A DNA stretch of 64,000 nt, from NCBI GenBank assembly GCA_949592205.1, contig CATIUR010000012.1, positions 1 to 64,000 of the forward strand, read 5' to 3'. Made by a program: the position numbers and the translations under genes. Shown here piece by piece: positions 44,615 through 55,060 of the stretch. Within the stretch, counting starts at the first letter, position 1, and each line of letters starts with the position of its first letter. Source of the DNA: Helichrysum umbraculigerum (Eukaryota; Streptophyta; Magnoliopsida; Asterales; Asteraceae). Below the pieces are notes generated by a model that was not told the origin of the DNA, searched no databases, and was given only the letters and a program-made list of their open reading frames with translations.

Positions 44615-44950
44615 TATTTATATATTGTAAAAAAAAAAATTGGCTAATACATACGGAGTAGAAGTTCGAATTGGAATGCGAGATCTTTTCATTAATAGAA
44701 GTTTTATCATCATTTTTTAAATTTTAATTAATTTCATAAGATTACATAATTCAATTGGCTAATTGAATTTTTAATGAGATCAAAGATAATTGTGTGTATA
44801 GTATGTGTTGATAAGGATTCACGATCATAAGCTAGCGTTCTGTTATGTACATTTAAATTACATAAACTTTTACTCCAACATTTTACTGGTAATTTGATTT
44901 ACTACATATAATGATGATATTCTTTTTATGCATAAAATTTATTATTGTAG

Positions 44951-47111
44951 CCGTGAATATGCTTTGTGGAGCAGCACTTCTTTCTACTCCTTATGCAATG
45001 ACAGAAGGAGGATGGTTTGGGCTCTCAATATTGGTTATCTTTTGTGTTCTTTCTTTCTACACCGGTATCCTCATTCAATGTTGCTTAGATAGTCACCCTG
45101 GCCTCGCTACTTATCCCAATATTGTTGAGGCTGCTTTTGGCATAGCTGGACGTCTAATCGTCTCTGTATGTTTTATTATTGTCTATGTCAATCAATTAAA
45201 TGTTTCAAATAGTTAACCTTGAACATGATGTGTCTAGCTTTTTTATTGCTTAACAAAGATCATATCATGTAATCTTGTTAGAGTTCTATAATAGTTACTT
45301 TACAAAGGATTAATAGTTGGTTATACATGAATAGGTACACAGTGAAATGGGTCGGGTTAAGCAAAAGTACTTTTTCATCAACTCATATCTGAAAAATAAG
45401 ATGTTCTAGTTTTTTTTTATTAAGAAAACGTATAGATTGGTAGTCCCATGTCCAAAATTAATATTTTCAAAGTGTAAAACTGGCAATTTCTGAAAAAGAA
45501 AAGGGGTTGCATTGATTGGATTGGACATTTTTAAACTGATAGGGGACAGATGAAGTATAAGCTAAAACATTTCATGAATATGACTTAACACCACCTTTAA
45601 TTTGAACTACTTTTTGAAGTTTAACCTATATGTACGTACCCACTTCATTTTTGGCTAAGTTTCTTGCATACACCATTCGGTAGATCAAACATAACATGCA
45701 GTGGCACATTTACAAGCTACAACTAGATGGGTCAATATAAAATCAAATATAAACGTTACAAGTACAAAGTTGTGGATCACCACATGAGCCTCTATCTAAC
45801 ACTAGTACATGAAAGATAAAGTCAACAACAAGGAAATACTCAAAGACACCAGAAAGTATCTATTCCGCCGGGAATAAGATATATTAATTCCGCCGGGATC
45901 AGCATAGAAATCCAGATCTCACCATGATAATAAGCTTCCAGCCGGGACCAAACCTTCTGTGCAGTTTGAATACTTGTTATTTACCGTAGTTTGTACATTT
46001 TCTTGATCAGATTATAATCAATGAAAATGAAGTCGATTACATTAATAGTATATTGGTATAGTAGTTAACATTATATATGATTGGGTGGTTACTGATCAAT
46101 TTTCTATCTCTCTTGTTTACTATGTTGTTGCAGATAGCTTTCTATGTGGAATTATATGTAAGTATATCTGAGACTGATGATTCATTGTTTATCCTTATCT
46201 TTGTATAGTAGCTTAAAAGCCTTTTCCAGTTGACATTCTCAAATTTCTTTGGCTCGTCACACAAAGTAAGGATATCGTATCGTATGGTGAAAGCTTATGG
46301 GGTTAATAGACATATAGGTCACTAAAGTTTGTGAATTTGTTCAGTTTGGGTAAAGCACTTTTTTTGTAAACACTTTCATTGCTACATAATGTTAAAATGT
46401 AGAGGTTATATAAGTGAGCTAAAATCGAAGTGTTGAAAATATATAATATAATACCCAAATGAACAATTTGCCAAGTTTAAGGACCCATCTATATGTTAAC
46501 CCAAAACTTGTCTGAGTTCTATTTTTTGTTTGTATAAAATACAGAAAACAATTAGAGTAGGCTAAAAATACTTTTCGTCGTGATAAAACTGATTCAGGGT
46601 TATAATTGGGCAGATATATTATACGTAGTATTATTTTTGTCATCTGATCTTTACTTTGGTTTTTAATTAGATCACCTTCATCTTCTCCGCTGCAGGCATC
46701 ATGTGTTGAATTTATAATCATGGAAAGTGACAACCTATCTGCTTTGTTTCCTAATGCACATTTAGCTCTTGGAGGATATCAACTAAGTTCCCATTATTTG
46801 TTTGCAATTATGATCACTCTTATTGTGCTTCCTACAGTTTGGCTCCGTGACTTGAGTGTTCTCAGTTACATCTCCGGTTAGTGCAAAATATAGTGAAATA
46901 ATGTTTGAATAGCTTGTGTTTATCTTTAAGTTCTAACTTGAACTTGTTACAATTTTGCAACCAGCTGGTGGAGTTTTTGTAACGATTCTTGTGGTTACGT
47001 GTCTGTTTTGGGTTGGTTTGGTGGATAACATTGGCTTTCAGACTGAAAGTACGATGATGTTGAACCTTTCTACTTTGCCTGTGTCAATTGGGATTTATGG
47101 TTACTGTTATG
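44951..47111 (+). pseudogene. AVT1: AVT1-like vacuolar amino acid transporter gene, interrupted by copia
   Basis: Four exons are visible. 44951-45165 reads VNMLCGAALLSTPYAMTEGG and FYTGILIQCCLDSHPGLATY. 46134-46157 is a 24-nt micro-exon reading IAFYVELY. 46696-46876 reads ASCVEFIIMESDNLSALFPN and LPTVWLRDLSVLSYIS. 46965-47111 reads GGVFVTILVVTCLFWVGLVD, then GIYGYCY. All borders are GT..AG and the joined frame is open. The AAAP/AVT1 family has about 11 membrane segments and exports or imports neutral amino acids at the tonoplast; these exons cover several N-proximal and central segments. The gene stops inside the codon series following YGYCY, exactly at the copia LTR (47112), where the family normally continues SGHAVFPN. 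Upstream exons with the N-terminal region were not found in the window. The product would be truncated. The rest of the gene should lie beyond position 64000. Confidence 0.88.
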
Positions 47112-47464
47112 TGTTGAACAACTCAGAGAAGATGTACAACTCTTAATGCAGGAGATACAATACAAAATAGCACAAATAAAAGGAACACTCAATTTTTGCA
47201 CCGAAAGATGCTTTTCTGTGTATATTAAAATCAATGCAAGCTACTGCCTTTTATAGGCAAACAAAAGATCACAAAATAAAACCATGACTCCATGACTTCT
47301 TCAACTAACTAGCATGACTCCACAATCCTAAAAACTAGGACAAACCCATGAGACTAGGTAACACCTTACCCCTACTAACTATTTTATTCAAATAATAAAT
47401 ATAACTAAAAATAACTTGGTCAAATCCCACGTGATCTCCAAGTCTGGTGTTGCACACTTTAACA
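47112..47464 (-). repeat. 3' LTR of the copia element
   Basis: 353 bp; minus-strand ends TGTTAAAGTG ... TTGTTCAACA. It differs from the available 215 bp of the other LTR at about two sites (AGATACAATAC versus AGATACGATAC; AAAATAAAACC versus AAAATAATACC). Confidence 0.95.
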
Positions 47465-50400
47465 CTTCCCCTCAACACCAACTTTGTCCAACATGCCAAG
47501 CTGCTTACTGAAAAATTTCAACTTGGTACCATCCAAGCCTTTAGTAAATAAGTCTGTAACTTGTCCTCCTGTTCTAACATGCTCCAACTTAATTTCTTCT
47601 TGCAAGACCTTCTCTCTGATGAAATGATAATGTACTTCAACATGTTTAGTTCTTGCGTGAAACACTGGATTTTCTGCCAACCGTATTGCTGACAAGTTGT
47701 CACAGTATAGTGGAACACTGTACTCATTTTCTTGATGCAGCTCCTTTAGTAGTTGCTTAATCCACGTAATTTCTTGAGCTGCCATAGCTGCTGCTCGGTA
47801 CTCTGCTTCGGTGGTAGATAGCGACACAGTTGGTTGTCTCTTGCTACACCACGAAATTGCTCCAGATCCGAGCATAAACACATAACCAGTAGTTGAGCGT
47901 CGAGTATCATGATCACCTGCATAGTCAGCATCACAGTAGCCAACCAATCTGCATTTATCTCCCTTTTTGAACATGATACCATAGCTAAGTGTACTCTTCA
48001 CATATCTGAGAATTCGACGAACCGCTTCCAAATGAGGCTTCTTTGGATTTTGCATATAACGACTCATCACTCCAACTGCAAAAGAGATATCCGGTCTTGT
48101 CAAAGTTAGATAGATAAGACTGCCCACCAATTGTCGGTACATCGTTGCATCTTCCAAATCTTGTCCTTCATGAGCACACATCTTTATATGTGGCTCCATT
48201 GGTGTCGCGATTGGTTTGCTGTTAAGCATTCCAAACTTCTTCAGCAGGTCACAAGAATATTTTTGCTGATGAAGAAACAATCCTTCTTCACTTTGATCAA
48301 CTTCCAAACCAAGAAAGTGCTTCAAGTAACCAAGCTCTTTCATTTGAAAACGAACTGACAAATTCTCTTTCGTTTGAAGAACTTCTTCTTCATAATCTCC
48401 GGTGACAATCAAATCGTCAACATACACTAGAACAACAGCTAGTTTTCCTTCTTTAGCTTTGATAAACAAGCTCGAATCTGCAGATGTTACATAATAGCCA
48501 TTATGAGTAAGAAATTCAGCGATCTTACCATACCAAGCCCTTGGCGCTTGTTTAAGCCCGTAGAGTGCCTTTCGGAGCTTGCATACATATTCGGGATGAT
48601 CATGACTTTGAAAACCAACAGGTTGGTTCATGTATATATCCCGATCCAACTCTCCATGCAAAAATGCATTTTTCACGTCCATTTGCCACAAGTTCCAACC
48701 TTTGCTCGCTGCAAGTGCTAGTAGGATTCGTATGGTTGTAAGCTTTGCAACTGGACTAAACGTTTCATCATAGTCTAGTCCATATTGCTGAGAGAAACCA
48801 CGGGCTACTAAACGAGCCTTATGCCTCTCAATTGACCCATCGGTGCGACGTTTTATTTTGTACACCCATTTGCAAGAAATCGGCTTCACATCCTTTGGCT
48901 TTGGCATGAGCTCCCAGGTCTGATTTCTTTCAAGTGCGGCAAGTTCTTCTTCCATAGCTTTCCTCCATTCGGAATGTTGAAATGCTTCTTCAAAAGTCTC
49001 GGGTTCTTTCGAATCTGTTTCTATGATGGCAACATTTGCATACTTTGGATTTTGCTTACGGGTTCGTGTTGATCTTCTTAGGGGATTTTCTGCTACCGTT
49101 TCACTTGATTCGTTTTGTTCTTCTTCTCTTTGATAAACACCTGTTTGCCATGGATTCTGACCAGCCCATCTTTCTTCATTTTGAGCTTCACTATCATCCA
49201 AAGTCAGCTTGATTGTAGAGTCTTCTAAAGTCTCTTGAGACACACTTGAATCTGGTAACGTTTCCGTGTTAGAGGACCACCAAGAAGAAGCTTCATCGAA
49301 CACGACATTTCGAGACGTGTAGCATTTTCCCGTTGTCGGGTCACAACATCGCCATCCTTTTCTTTGACTGTCATAACCTACAAAAATGCATCTAATGGCC
49401 TTTTTTTCCATTTTGCTACGTAAGTGAGCAGGAACAAATACATAACAAACACATCCGAATACACGAAAGTAACCAACAGGAGGTTTCATATTCCATATCT
49501 TTTCAAATGGAGAAAGAAACAACAACTTTTGTTGAGGAAGTCTGTTAATCACATATGCGGCAGTCTTCATTGCTTCTGCCCAAAACTGCCCGGGTACATT
49601 CTTTGCATGAAGCATACTCCGACATGTTTCCACCAAGTGCCTATTCTTCCGCTCGGACACACCATTTTGTTGAGGTGTGTTGGCACATGTGAATTGATGA
49701 CGTATTTTAGCTTCTTGAAGGAAATTTAAGAACTCACCTGATGTATATTCCCCTCCATTGTCGGTACGTAAGCATTGCACAGCTTTGCCCATTTCCGCTT
49801 CCGCTAACTTCTTAAATTCTTTAAATTTTAAGAAAGTTTCTGATTTATTCTTCATAAAATAAACCCACACGTACCTTGAAAAATCGTCAATGAAGGTCAC
49901 CATATATTTCATCTCTCCGATAGAAGGTTGCTTGACTGGTCCAAATACATCAGAGTGAATCAACTCCAATGGTTCTTTCGCCTTGAAGTTAGAATCTTCA
50001 AAGGGCAACTGATGAGCTTTTCCGTATTGACAGCCCGCACATACGGTATCCGTTCTCACTTCAAGTTTCGGTAGTCCCTTCAACATCGATTTCGTCATCA
50101 TTATGTCTAGCTTAGAGTAGCTAACATGACCTAATCGCATGTGCCAAAGATCAGCGGTCTCATTTCTTCTTGATTTGTCTACGTATGCAGTTTCTGCGGA
50201 CATCACGTAAACCGAATCCATTCTTTGTCCCATCATCACGGGGTCACCAAGAATCTCTACCTTCTCATAAACTTTTACATCACTTGGACCAAACAGGACA
50301 TATTGACCATATGATGTTAATTGCGGAACTGAGAGAAGATTCTTCTTCATACCTGGGACGTGAAAAACATCTTTAAGTGGTACCTCAGTATCGTTATTCT

Positions 50401-51508
50401 GAGGAGAGACCATCGTACTACCGACATGTGCAATCGGTAACTTTGAGTTGTCTGCCGTCACAACAACTCGTTTTCCCTTGTACTTCGATATGTTCTTCAA
50501 CTTTTCTTTATCACCAGTCATATGATTTGAACATCCCGAGTCAACGATCCAATTCTTCTCATAATTGATTTTTTCTGATGTTGTTGTTACTAGAGCAAAC
50601 TCCTCTTCCACTGCAGCAAACGATGCCTCAAAATCCCATTCGTCTTCACTCTTAGAAGTAGCAGTGTTGCCTTCTACAGCCTTTTTCGATTTGCAATCTC
50701 TTGCTAGATGTCCTTTAATCCCACAAACGTAACATTTCATTGTAAACTTTTTGCCACTGTAACGCTTCTTAGTGCCGCCTCCTACCTGAGAACTACTTTC
50801 GCCTTCATGACTTTTCCCCTTGTCATCATTCTTTTTAGACCCACTTCTAAACTGTTGCTTGCCATTCGTTCTGCCTTTTTCAGCATAAAGTGCCTCTTCT
50901 TCATTCTTCAACGAGACTCCTCCCATTTGCTTAGCCAATGCTTCCTGGCTTGCCAGCAAATTCTCGAATTCAACAAGTGATGGCTGAGTTTGCCAACCTT
51001 GTATAGCTGCAACAAAACTCCTAAATTCCGGCTTCAAACCATGAATGATAATTCGTTTCATCCTAGTATCGCCGATTGGAGCCTCGGGGTCCAACTCGGA
51101 AATCTCTCGACATATAGACTTCACCTTGTGAAAGTATTGTGCGATTGTCATATCGCGTTGTGCCACCGATAACAACTCACTCTCTAAGAGTTGGAGTTTC
51201 GTATCGTTCTTCTTTGAGAACAGCTCAGCGAACGTATCCCAAGCTTCTTTCGGTGTCTGCACATCTCGGATATGCTCGAGTACATCTTCTTCAACCGTTG
51301 TCTTCAAAACGAACATGGCTTTGCCCACTTTGATCTTCCACTTCCGCAGTGCCCCGTTGGTGTCGTCTTCTGGTTGTCTGACTTCATTCCCGTTAACAAC
51401 CTCCCACAAGTCTTGGCCTTGCATGTATGACATCATACACGTAGACCAAAAATTATAGTTATGGTTGTTGAGTTTCTTGATCCCACTAATAACTTGAAGA
51501 TCACCCAT
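47459..51508 (-). CDS. Copia gag-pol polyprotein
   Basis: 1349 codons without interruption. The gag domain occupies roughly residues 1-240, with a CCHC knuckle at C259-C262-H267-C272. The protease signature is D323-S-G. The integrase zinc motif is H456, H461, C490, C493, and the DDE core D520, D583, E619. The reverse transcriptase has RHKARLVARGFSQ, FSPVAKLTTIRILLALAA and the YVDD active site near 1029-1032. RNase H has GYCDADYAGD and STTEAEYRA near the C-terminus. The order protease-integrase-RT-RNase H defines Ty1/copia. All catalytic residues inspected are present, so the element was probably competent when it inserted. The ATG is about 46 nt after the LTR-proximal PBS. The stop lies next to the polypurine tract. 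Confidence 0.97.
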   Translation of the reverse strand: MGDLQVISGIKKLNNHNYNFWSTCMMSYMQGQDLWEVVNGNEVRQPEDDTNGALRKWKIKVGKAMFVLKTTVEEDVLEHIRDVQTPKEAWDTFAELFSKKNDTKLQLLESELLSVAQRDMTIAQYFHKVKSICREISELDPEAPIGDTRMKRIIIHGLKPEFRSFVAAIQGWQTQPSLVEFENLLASQEALAKQMGGVSLKNEEEALYAEKGRTNGKQQFRSGSKKNDDKGKSHEGESSSQVGGGTKKRYSGKKFTMKCYVCGIKGHLARDCKSKKAVEGNTATSKSEDEWDFEASFAAVEEEFALVTTTSEKINYEKNWIVDSGCSNHMTGDKEKLKNISKYKGKRVVVTADNSKLPIAHVGSTMVSPQNNDTEVPLKDVFHVPGMKKNLLSVPQLTSYGQYVLFGPSDVKVYEKVEILGDPVMMGQRMDSVYVMSAETAYVDKSRRNETADLWHMRLGHVSYSKLDIMMTKSMLKGLPKLEVRTDTVCAGCQYGKAHQLPFEDSNFKAKEPLELIHSDVFGPVKQPSIGEMKYMVTFIDDFSRYVWVYFMKNKSETFLKFKEFKKLAEAEMGKAVQCLRTDNGGEYTSGEFLNFLQEAKIRHQFTCANTPQQNGVSERKNRHLVETCRSMLHAKNVPGQFWAEAMKTAAYVINRLPQQKLLFLSPFEKIWNMKPPVGYFRVFGCVCYVFVPAHLRSKMEKKAIRCIFVGYDSQRKGWRCCDPTTGKCYTSRNVVFDEASSWWSSNTETLPDSSVSQETLEDSTIKLTLDDSEAQNEERWAGQNPWQTGVYQREEEQNESSETVAENPLRRSTRTRKQNPKYANVAIIETDSKEPETFEEAFQHSEWRKAMEEELAALERNQTWELMPKPKDVKPISCKWVYKIKRRTDGSIERHKARLVARGFSQQYGLDYDETFSPVAKLTTIRILLALAASKGWNLWQMDVKNAFLHGELDRDIYMNQPVGFQSHDHPEYVCKLRKALYGLKQAPRAWYGKIAEFLTHNGYYVTSADSSLFIKAKEGKLAVVLVYVDDLIVTGDYEEEVLQTKENLSVRFQMKELGYLKHFLGLEVDQSEEGLFLHQQKYSCDLLKKFGMLNSKPIATPMEPHIKMCAHEGQDLEDATMYRQLVGSLIYLTLTRPDISFAVGVMSRYMQNPKKPHLEAVRRILRYVKSTLSYGIMFKKGDKCRLVGYCDADYAGDHDTRRSTTGYVFMLGSGAISWCSKRQPTVSLSTTEAEYRAAAMAAQEITWIKQLLKELHQENEYSVPLYCDNLSAIRLAENPVFHARTKHVEVHYHFIREKVLQEEIKLEHVRTGGQVTDLFTKGLDGTKLKFFSKQLGMLDKVGVEGKC

Positions 51509-51538
51509 CTTGAAGCAACCAAGCGTATATATGAACCT

Positions 51539-51551
51539 GGCTCTGATACCA
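51539..51551 (-). other. Copia primer binding site (initiator tRNA-Met)
   Basis: The minus strand reads TGGTATCAGAGCC three bases inside the 5' LTR end. Confidence 0.93.
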
Positions 51552-51554
51552 GAT

Positions 51555-51769
51555 TGTTGAACAACTCAGAGAAGATGTACAACTCTTAATGCAGGAGATA
51601 CGATACAAAATAGCACAAATAAAAGGAACACTCAATTTTTGCACCGAAAGATGCTTTTCTGTGTATATTAAAATCAATGCAAGCTACTGCCTTTTATAGG
51701 CAAACAAAAGATCACAAAATAATACCATGACTCCATGACTTCTTCAACTAACTAGCATGACTCCACAAT
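51555..51769 (-). repeat. 5' LTR of the copia element, truncated by insertion
   Basis: 215 bp matching the LTR-internal end of 47112-47464. The match stops at CTCCACAAT, where the gypsy LTR (TGTGACAATCC) begins. The missing ~138 bp should lie on the far side of the gypsy element outside the window. Confidence 0.93.
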
Positions 51770-52818
51770 TGTGACAATCCTCCAATTAGGGTATTTACTT
51801 AACCTAATTTCATGCATTACCTAGAGTAATTCCCTGATTAAGTGAATTCAAACTATTCTGTGTATAAGTTCTGTGTAACTTACTATGTGAATACGTGATG
51901 TATTTGTTTGTAGTTATATGTGTATATATATAATGACGTACGAAATAAACATATTGATCGCAACAAACTAAACGTAATAATGTTCGTGATACAAAATAAT
52001 TAATAATTCGAAAATTATTAATTACAACTACTAGTAAATTTTATTATTGAGATAATATAATAAATTATACATTTTATAATAAACGTATTAAATCGCGAAT
52101 AATAAAGTTCCAAAATGAACTTCGAAAATACTTTTGAATAATTTTTAGTTTGAAATTTATTACATAAAAGTAATACAACGAAAAGAAAACTAAAGATTTA
52201 GACGATTTTTGTTACACGTAATACGAACAGAAACAATTTTAAAACGCGCCTAGAGGTTCTAAATAATAAAAGTATTATTTAGTAAGTTACTGTTTTAATG
52301 TATAGAACATTACCTCAGAATATGATTTCCAAATTTAACTGAAATATGGCACGCGTTTTTGACTATACAGTACTTTTACTGTAAATAATTTTATCATACT
52401 TTTGACAAAGTATTTCGATCATATAATTATCAATTACTAACTCCGAGATTTAGAGAAACATAACGCGAAATTTTATTATAACTAAAGTACCACAAATTAT
52501 ACCCGTACACGAAATTAACAGGCTAAAAACTACCAATATTGCACAAACTAAAATATCTGGGCGACAGATTGATTCACCCTCCATACTCTCGTTTGAAATC
52601 TTCACCTCCAATAATACATCCTACCTATAATTTTTGATCTTCACAATTTACACACACACAACACAAACACTGGGTTCTTTCTTGTTCTCTGTGATCTTCA
52701 TACAACAACAGCAGAGGGAGTAGCAGCAGAAGCAACACCATAACCACCTTATCATCTTCAACTTCAAACACCTCAAACACAAACAACAAAATGGGTTCTT
52801 GATTATCTTCATCATTTT
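51770..52818 (+). repeat. 5' LTR of the outer gypsy element, first part
   Basis: Presumed U3 and start of the leader: AT-rich DNA, then CAACAACAGCAG-like and CATCTTCAACTTC-like leader DNA near 52690-52818. A minus-strand open frame here is only the complement of the leader. Confidence 0.9.
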
Positions 52819-53670
52819 TGTGACACCCGGTCAAAAAGGGCCAAAATTAGGGGCCAATTTAAACTTTAATTATTCGTACTCGGTACGAATCAAAAACAAA
52901 GTATTCGGATAATATATATAACTATATATATATATATAACATGGAATGATTATTTAATAATCACACGAGAATAAATCCGAAACCACTCAGAAAACATGGA
53001 AATAAAAGTTGTCCCAAAACATCTCCAAATAGAATATTATTAACAGAAATAATATTACAGTACTCAGAAAATTTGCAAAACTCTTTTTGGATAATTAAAA
53101 GTATCCGTAAGTTCAAAGTGAAGCAACGATATAATTTAGTATCATACTAAAAGTATTTTTGTGAAATACTTCAAATAAAAGCCTACACGATTTAAATTTT
53201 AGAAATTTATCGTTTGAAAACATTTTACTAAATAACGATCGGGTACACGAACACGGATCGGAAAATACCCACTCACCTCAATAATTGAGGCCGGTTATAA
53301 CAACCGACCTCAATTATTTCACATCTTCTTGATCACTCACGGCTCCCTCCTCTTCTCCCTCTTTCTCTCGGTTTTCATTTCAACAACACCAACAATAACA
53401 ATAACAACATCACAACAACAATCATCAACATCATAATCATCTTCATCTTGTTCATCATCATCATCATCGGGTGCTTCATCATCATCACTCACGATTTCGT
53501 TTTAAAAATTGTAAGGAAACTTTAACTTTGTTTAAATTCGTGTTTAATATACATATTATAACATGTTTATAGCTTGTTGTTAAAGATTGGAACTAAAAAC
53601 GGGATGGAAATTGGTAAAAACCTCGAACCAGACTCTGTAAAAACGATGAGCTACAGTGCTCCAAAGAAAT

Positions 53671-53899
53671 GACGCGATCGCGTCATTTCCAAGTGAAAAA
53701 CATGTTTTACGATTTCATACTATCACGCGATCGCGTGATGTACAAAAGAAGCCAACATTTTAACTTGTCACGCGATCGGTTCAAAGGGTTCACGCGATCG
53801 GGTCAAATGGAAAATCACGCGATCGGCCGAAAGGGTCACGCGATCGGGTAAACGAAGTTGTCACGCGATCGGTTGGGAAGTTCACGCGATCGCGTGATC
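53671..53899 (+). repeat. Array of eight CGCGATCG motifs in the LTR
   Basis: TCACGCGATCG occurs seven times plus one GACGCGATCGCGTC. Three copies are full palindromes (TCACGCGATCGCGTGA type); the others keep only the left half followed by G(G/T). Spacing is irregular (about 15-45 bp). The identical array is in the 3' LTR at 57989-58217. The 60-codon frame through it is a by-product. Confidence 0.95.
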
Positions 53900-54114
53900 T
53901 TCTATTTTGGGTCAGAATTGTTCAGTGACATTTTTACAAACTTTGAAACGGAAATACAAACTTAAACAATAGATTATAATACGACCGAATACAAGTTAAT
54001 ACAAGTAAAGACTATACAATCAAATGCTCATTAGAATCTCGTGTGTTTAGGACATTAGGAGACTTTGGACCATACGTTCCTCATTGGATATACTCATTGC
54101 TCGGATAGGCTCAG

Positions 54115-54764
54115 GTGAGTCTCACGGCCCCATTTTCAATGTTTACATGTTTTAATAATTGGGGGAGATGCAACACAAACTGTTTTCGTGATCACTATTA
54201 TTCGGTTAGTTAATTTAGTTGTTAACTTAAATTAACTGCATTGTTACTTGTATTCGGTTTACCATTTTGGTACATTGTTCGGTTATCATTGTCGGTCTTG
54301 ATTTTCATTGTTCGGTATATGCACGAGTGTTTTAATTCGGTAAAAGTCCTCAACAGTGTATGATTCATTAACTTAATAAGGCGCGGTTACTAAAGGATAG
54401 TACTATCATGGGAGTGACGTCCCCGTCCGGGTTGCTAGCTACAACCAAGTTAAAAACGGACACTTTAGTAATTGTTATGGGTGTGTCACCAAATCGGGAG
54501 GCAAAGATCGGGTTAGGCTTTGAATCATAGCTCAGTGCAATACAAATTGTTATTATCGGTAAATCATTGTTCGGAAACCTTAATTGGTTTAATCATTGGT
54601 CGGTAACCCTAATGGGTAAATCATGGTTCGGTACATTGTTATTCATTGATCGGTTTACACTGTTTAAATTATCGTCGGATAATCATGTTGATCACATCAA
54701 TGTTTATTTTAAACCTGTGAGATTCACCAGCTTTATAGCTGACCTTTTAGTGTTGTATTCTCAG
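54115..54764 (+). other. Candidate leader intron 2 in the non-autonomous LTR
   Basis: CTCAG/GTGAGT donor, AGCTGACC word at 54738 and TTCTCAG/GTAC acceptor, 650 nt. Short candidate exon 54051-54114 precedes it. The 3' LTR copy is 58433-59082. Confidence 0.5.
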
Positions 54765-55048
54765 GTACTCGTCAATAGTAGAAATGGCCTACAGGATAAG
54801 CTAGCTATCACGAGTCGCATGCTTTCAAACATTTGGGACCACATTGCATTTACTTTTGTATTTTCAAATTATGTATTTGGAAATTACTTATAAATTCGCA
54901 GCTTTGTAAAACTTATTTTGGTAAGGTAATTACTATTTTCAAAACGTCTCATTTAGAGTCGTTTGCTTGTACTTTGGTGCTTTGATTATTGATTAGTCAC
55001 ACCCAAATCGTCGCTTCCGCAAATCATGAAATTGGGGTTGTGACAGAT

Positions 55049-55060
55049 TGGTATCAGAGC
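55049..55060 (+). other. Primer binding site, initiator tRNA-Met
   Basis: TGGTATCAGAGC three bases after the LTR; the following 150 bases (GGTTATACTGAACTAGGTTG and onward) closely match the region after the PBS of the Tekay-type element at 17298. Confidence 0.93.

Larger units (their letters stand above)
47112..51769 (-). mobile_element. Ty1/copia retrotransposon, coding region intact, 5' LTR split
   Basis: On the minus strand: 5' LTR (51769-51555 in this window), PBS (51551-51539), 1349-codon polyprotein, polypurine tract, 3' LTR (47464-47112). Small LTRs (353 bp) and a total near 5 kb fit the Ale-like size class, though lineage is not proven. It interrupts an AVT1-like exon. Its 5' LTR is itself cut after ACAAT by the gypsy element starting at 51770, so the flanking TSD (candidate TTATG, 47107-47111) cannot be paired here. 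Confidence 0.95.
52819..55045 (+). repeat. 5' LTR of the non-autonomous gypsy element
   Basis: Starts TGTGACACCCGGTC, ends GGGGTTGTGACA. It contains a perfect CCTCAATAATTGAGG palindrome (53276-53290) with a second copy of ACCTCAATTATT nearby, CAT/CAA-rich leader repeats, a GTAAGG donor (53511), the CGCGATCGCG array, a TGTTTAG acceptor (54050), CAG/GTGAGT (54115), GCTGACC (54739) and CTCAG/GTAC (54764). Confidence 0.95.

Noticed and set aside
47459..51508. Endogenous pararetrovirus or retrovirus
   Set aside because: Domain order, PBS, PPT and short LTRs are those of an ordinary Ty1/copia retrotransposon, with no movement or envelope gene.
53669..53851. 60-codon frame through the CGCGATCG array (again at 57987-58169)
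   Set aside because: Repeat-derived; identical in both LTRs only because the LTRs are identical.
54567..54893. 108-codon frame in the non-autonomous LTR (again at 58885-59211)
   Set aside because: It crosses the conserved acceptor signals, has no homolog I recognise and lies in LTR noncoding DNA; duplication reflects the LTR pair.
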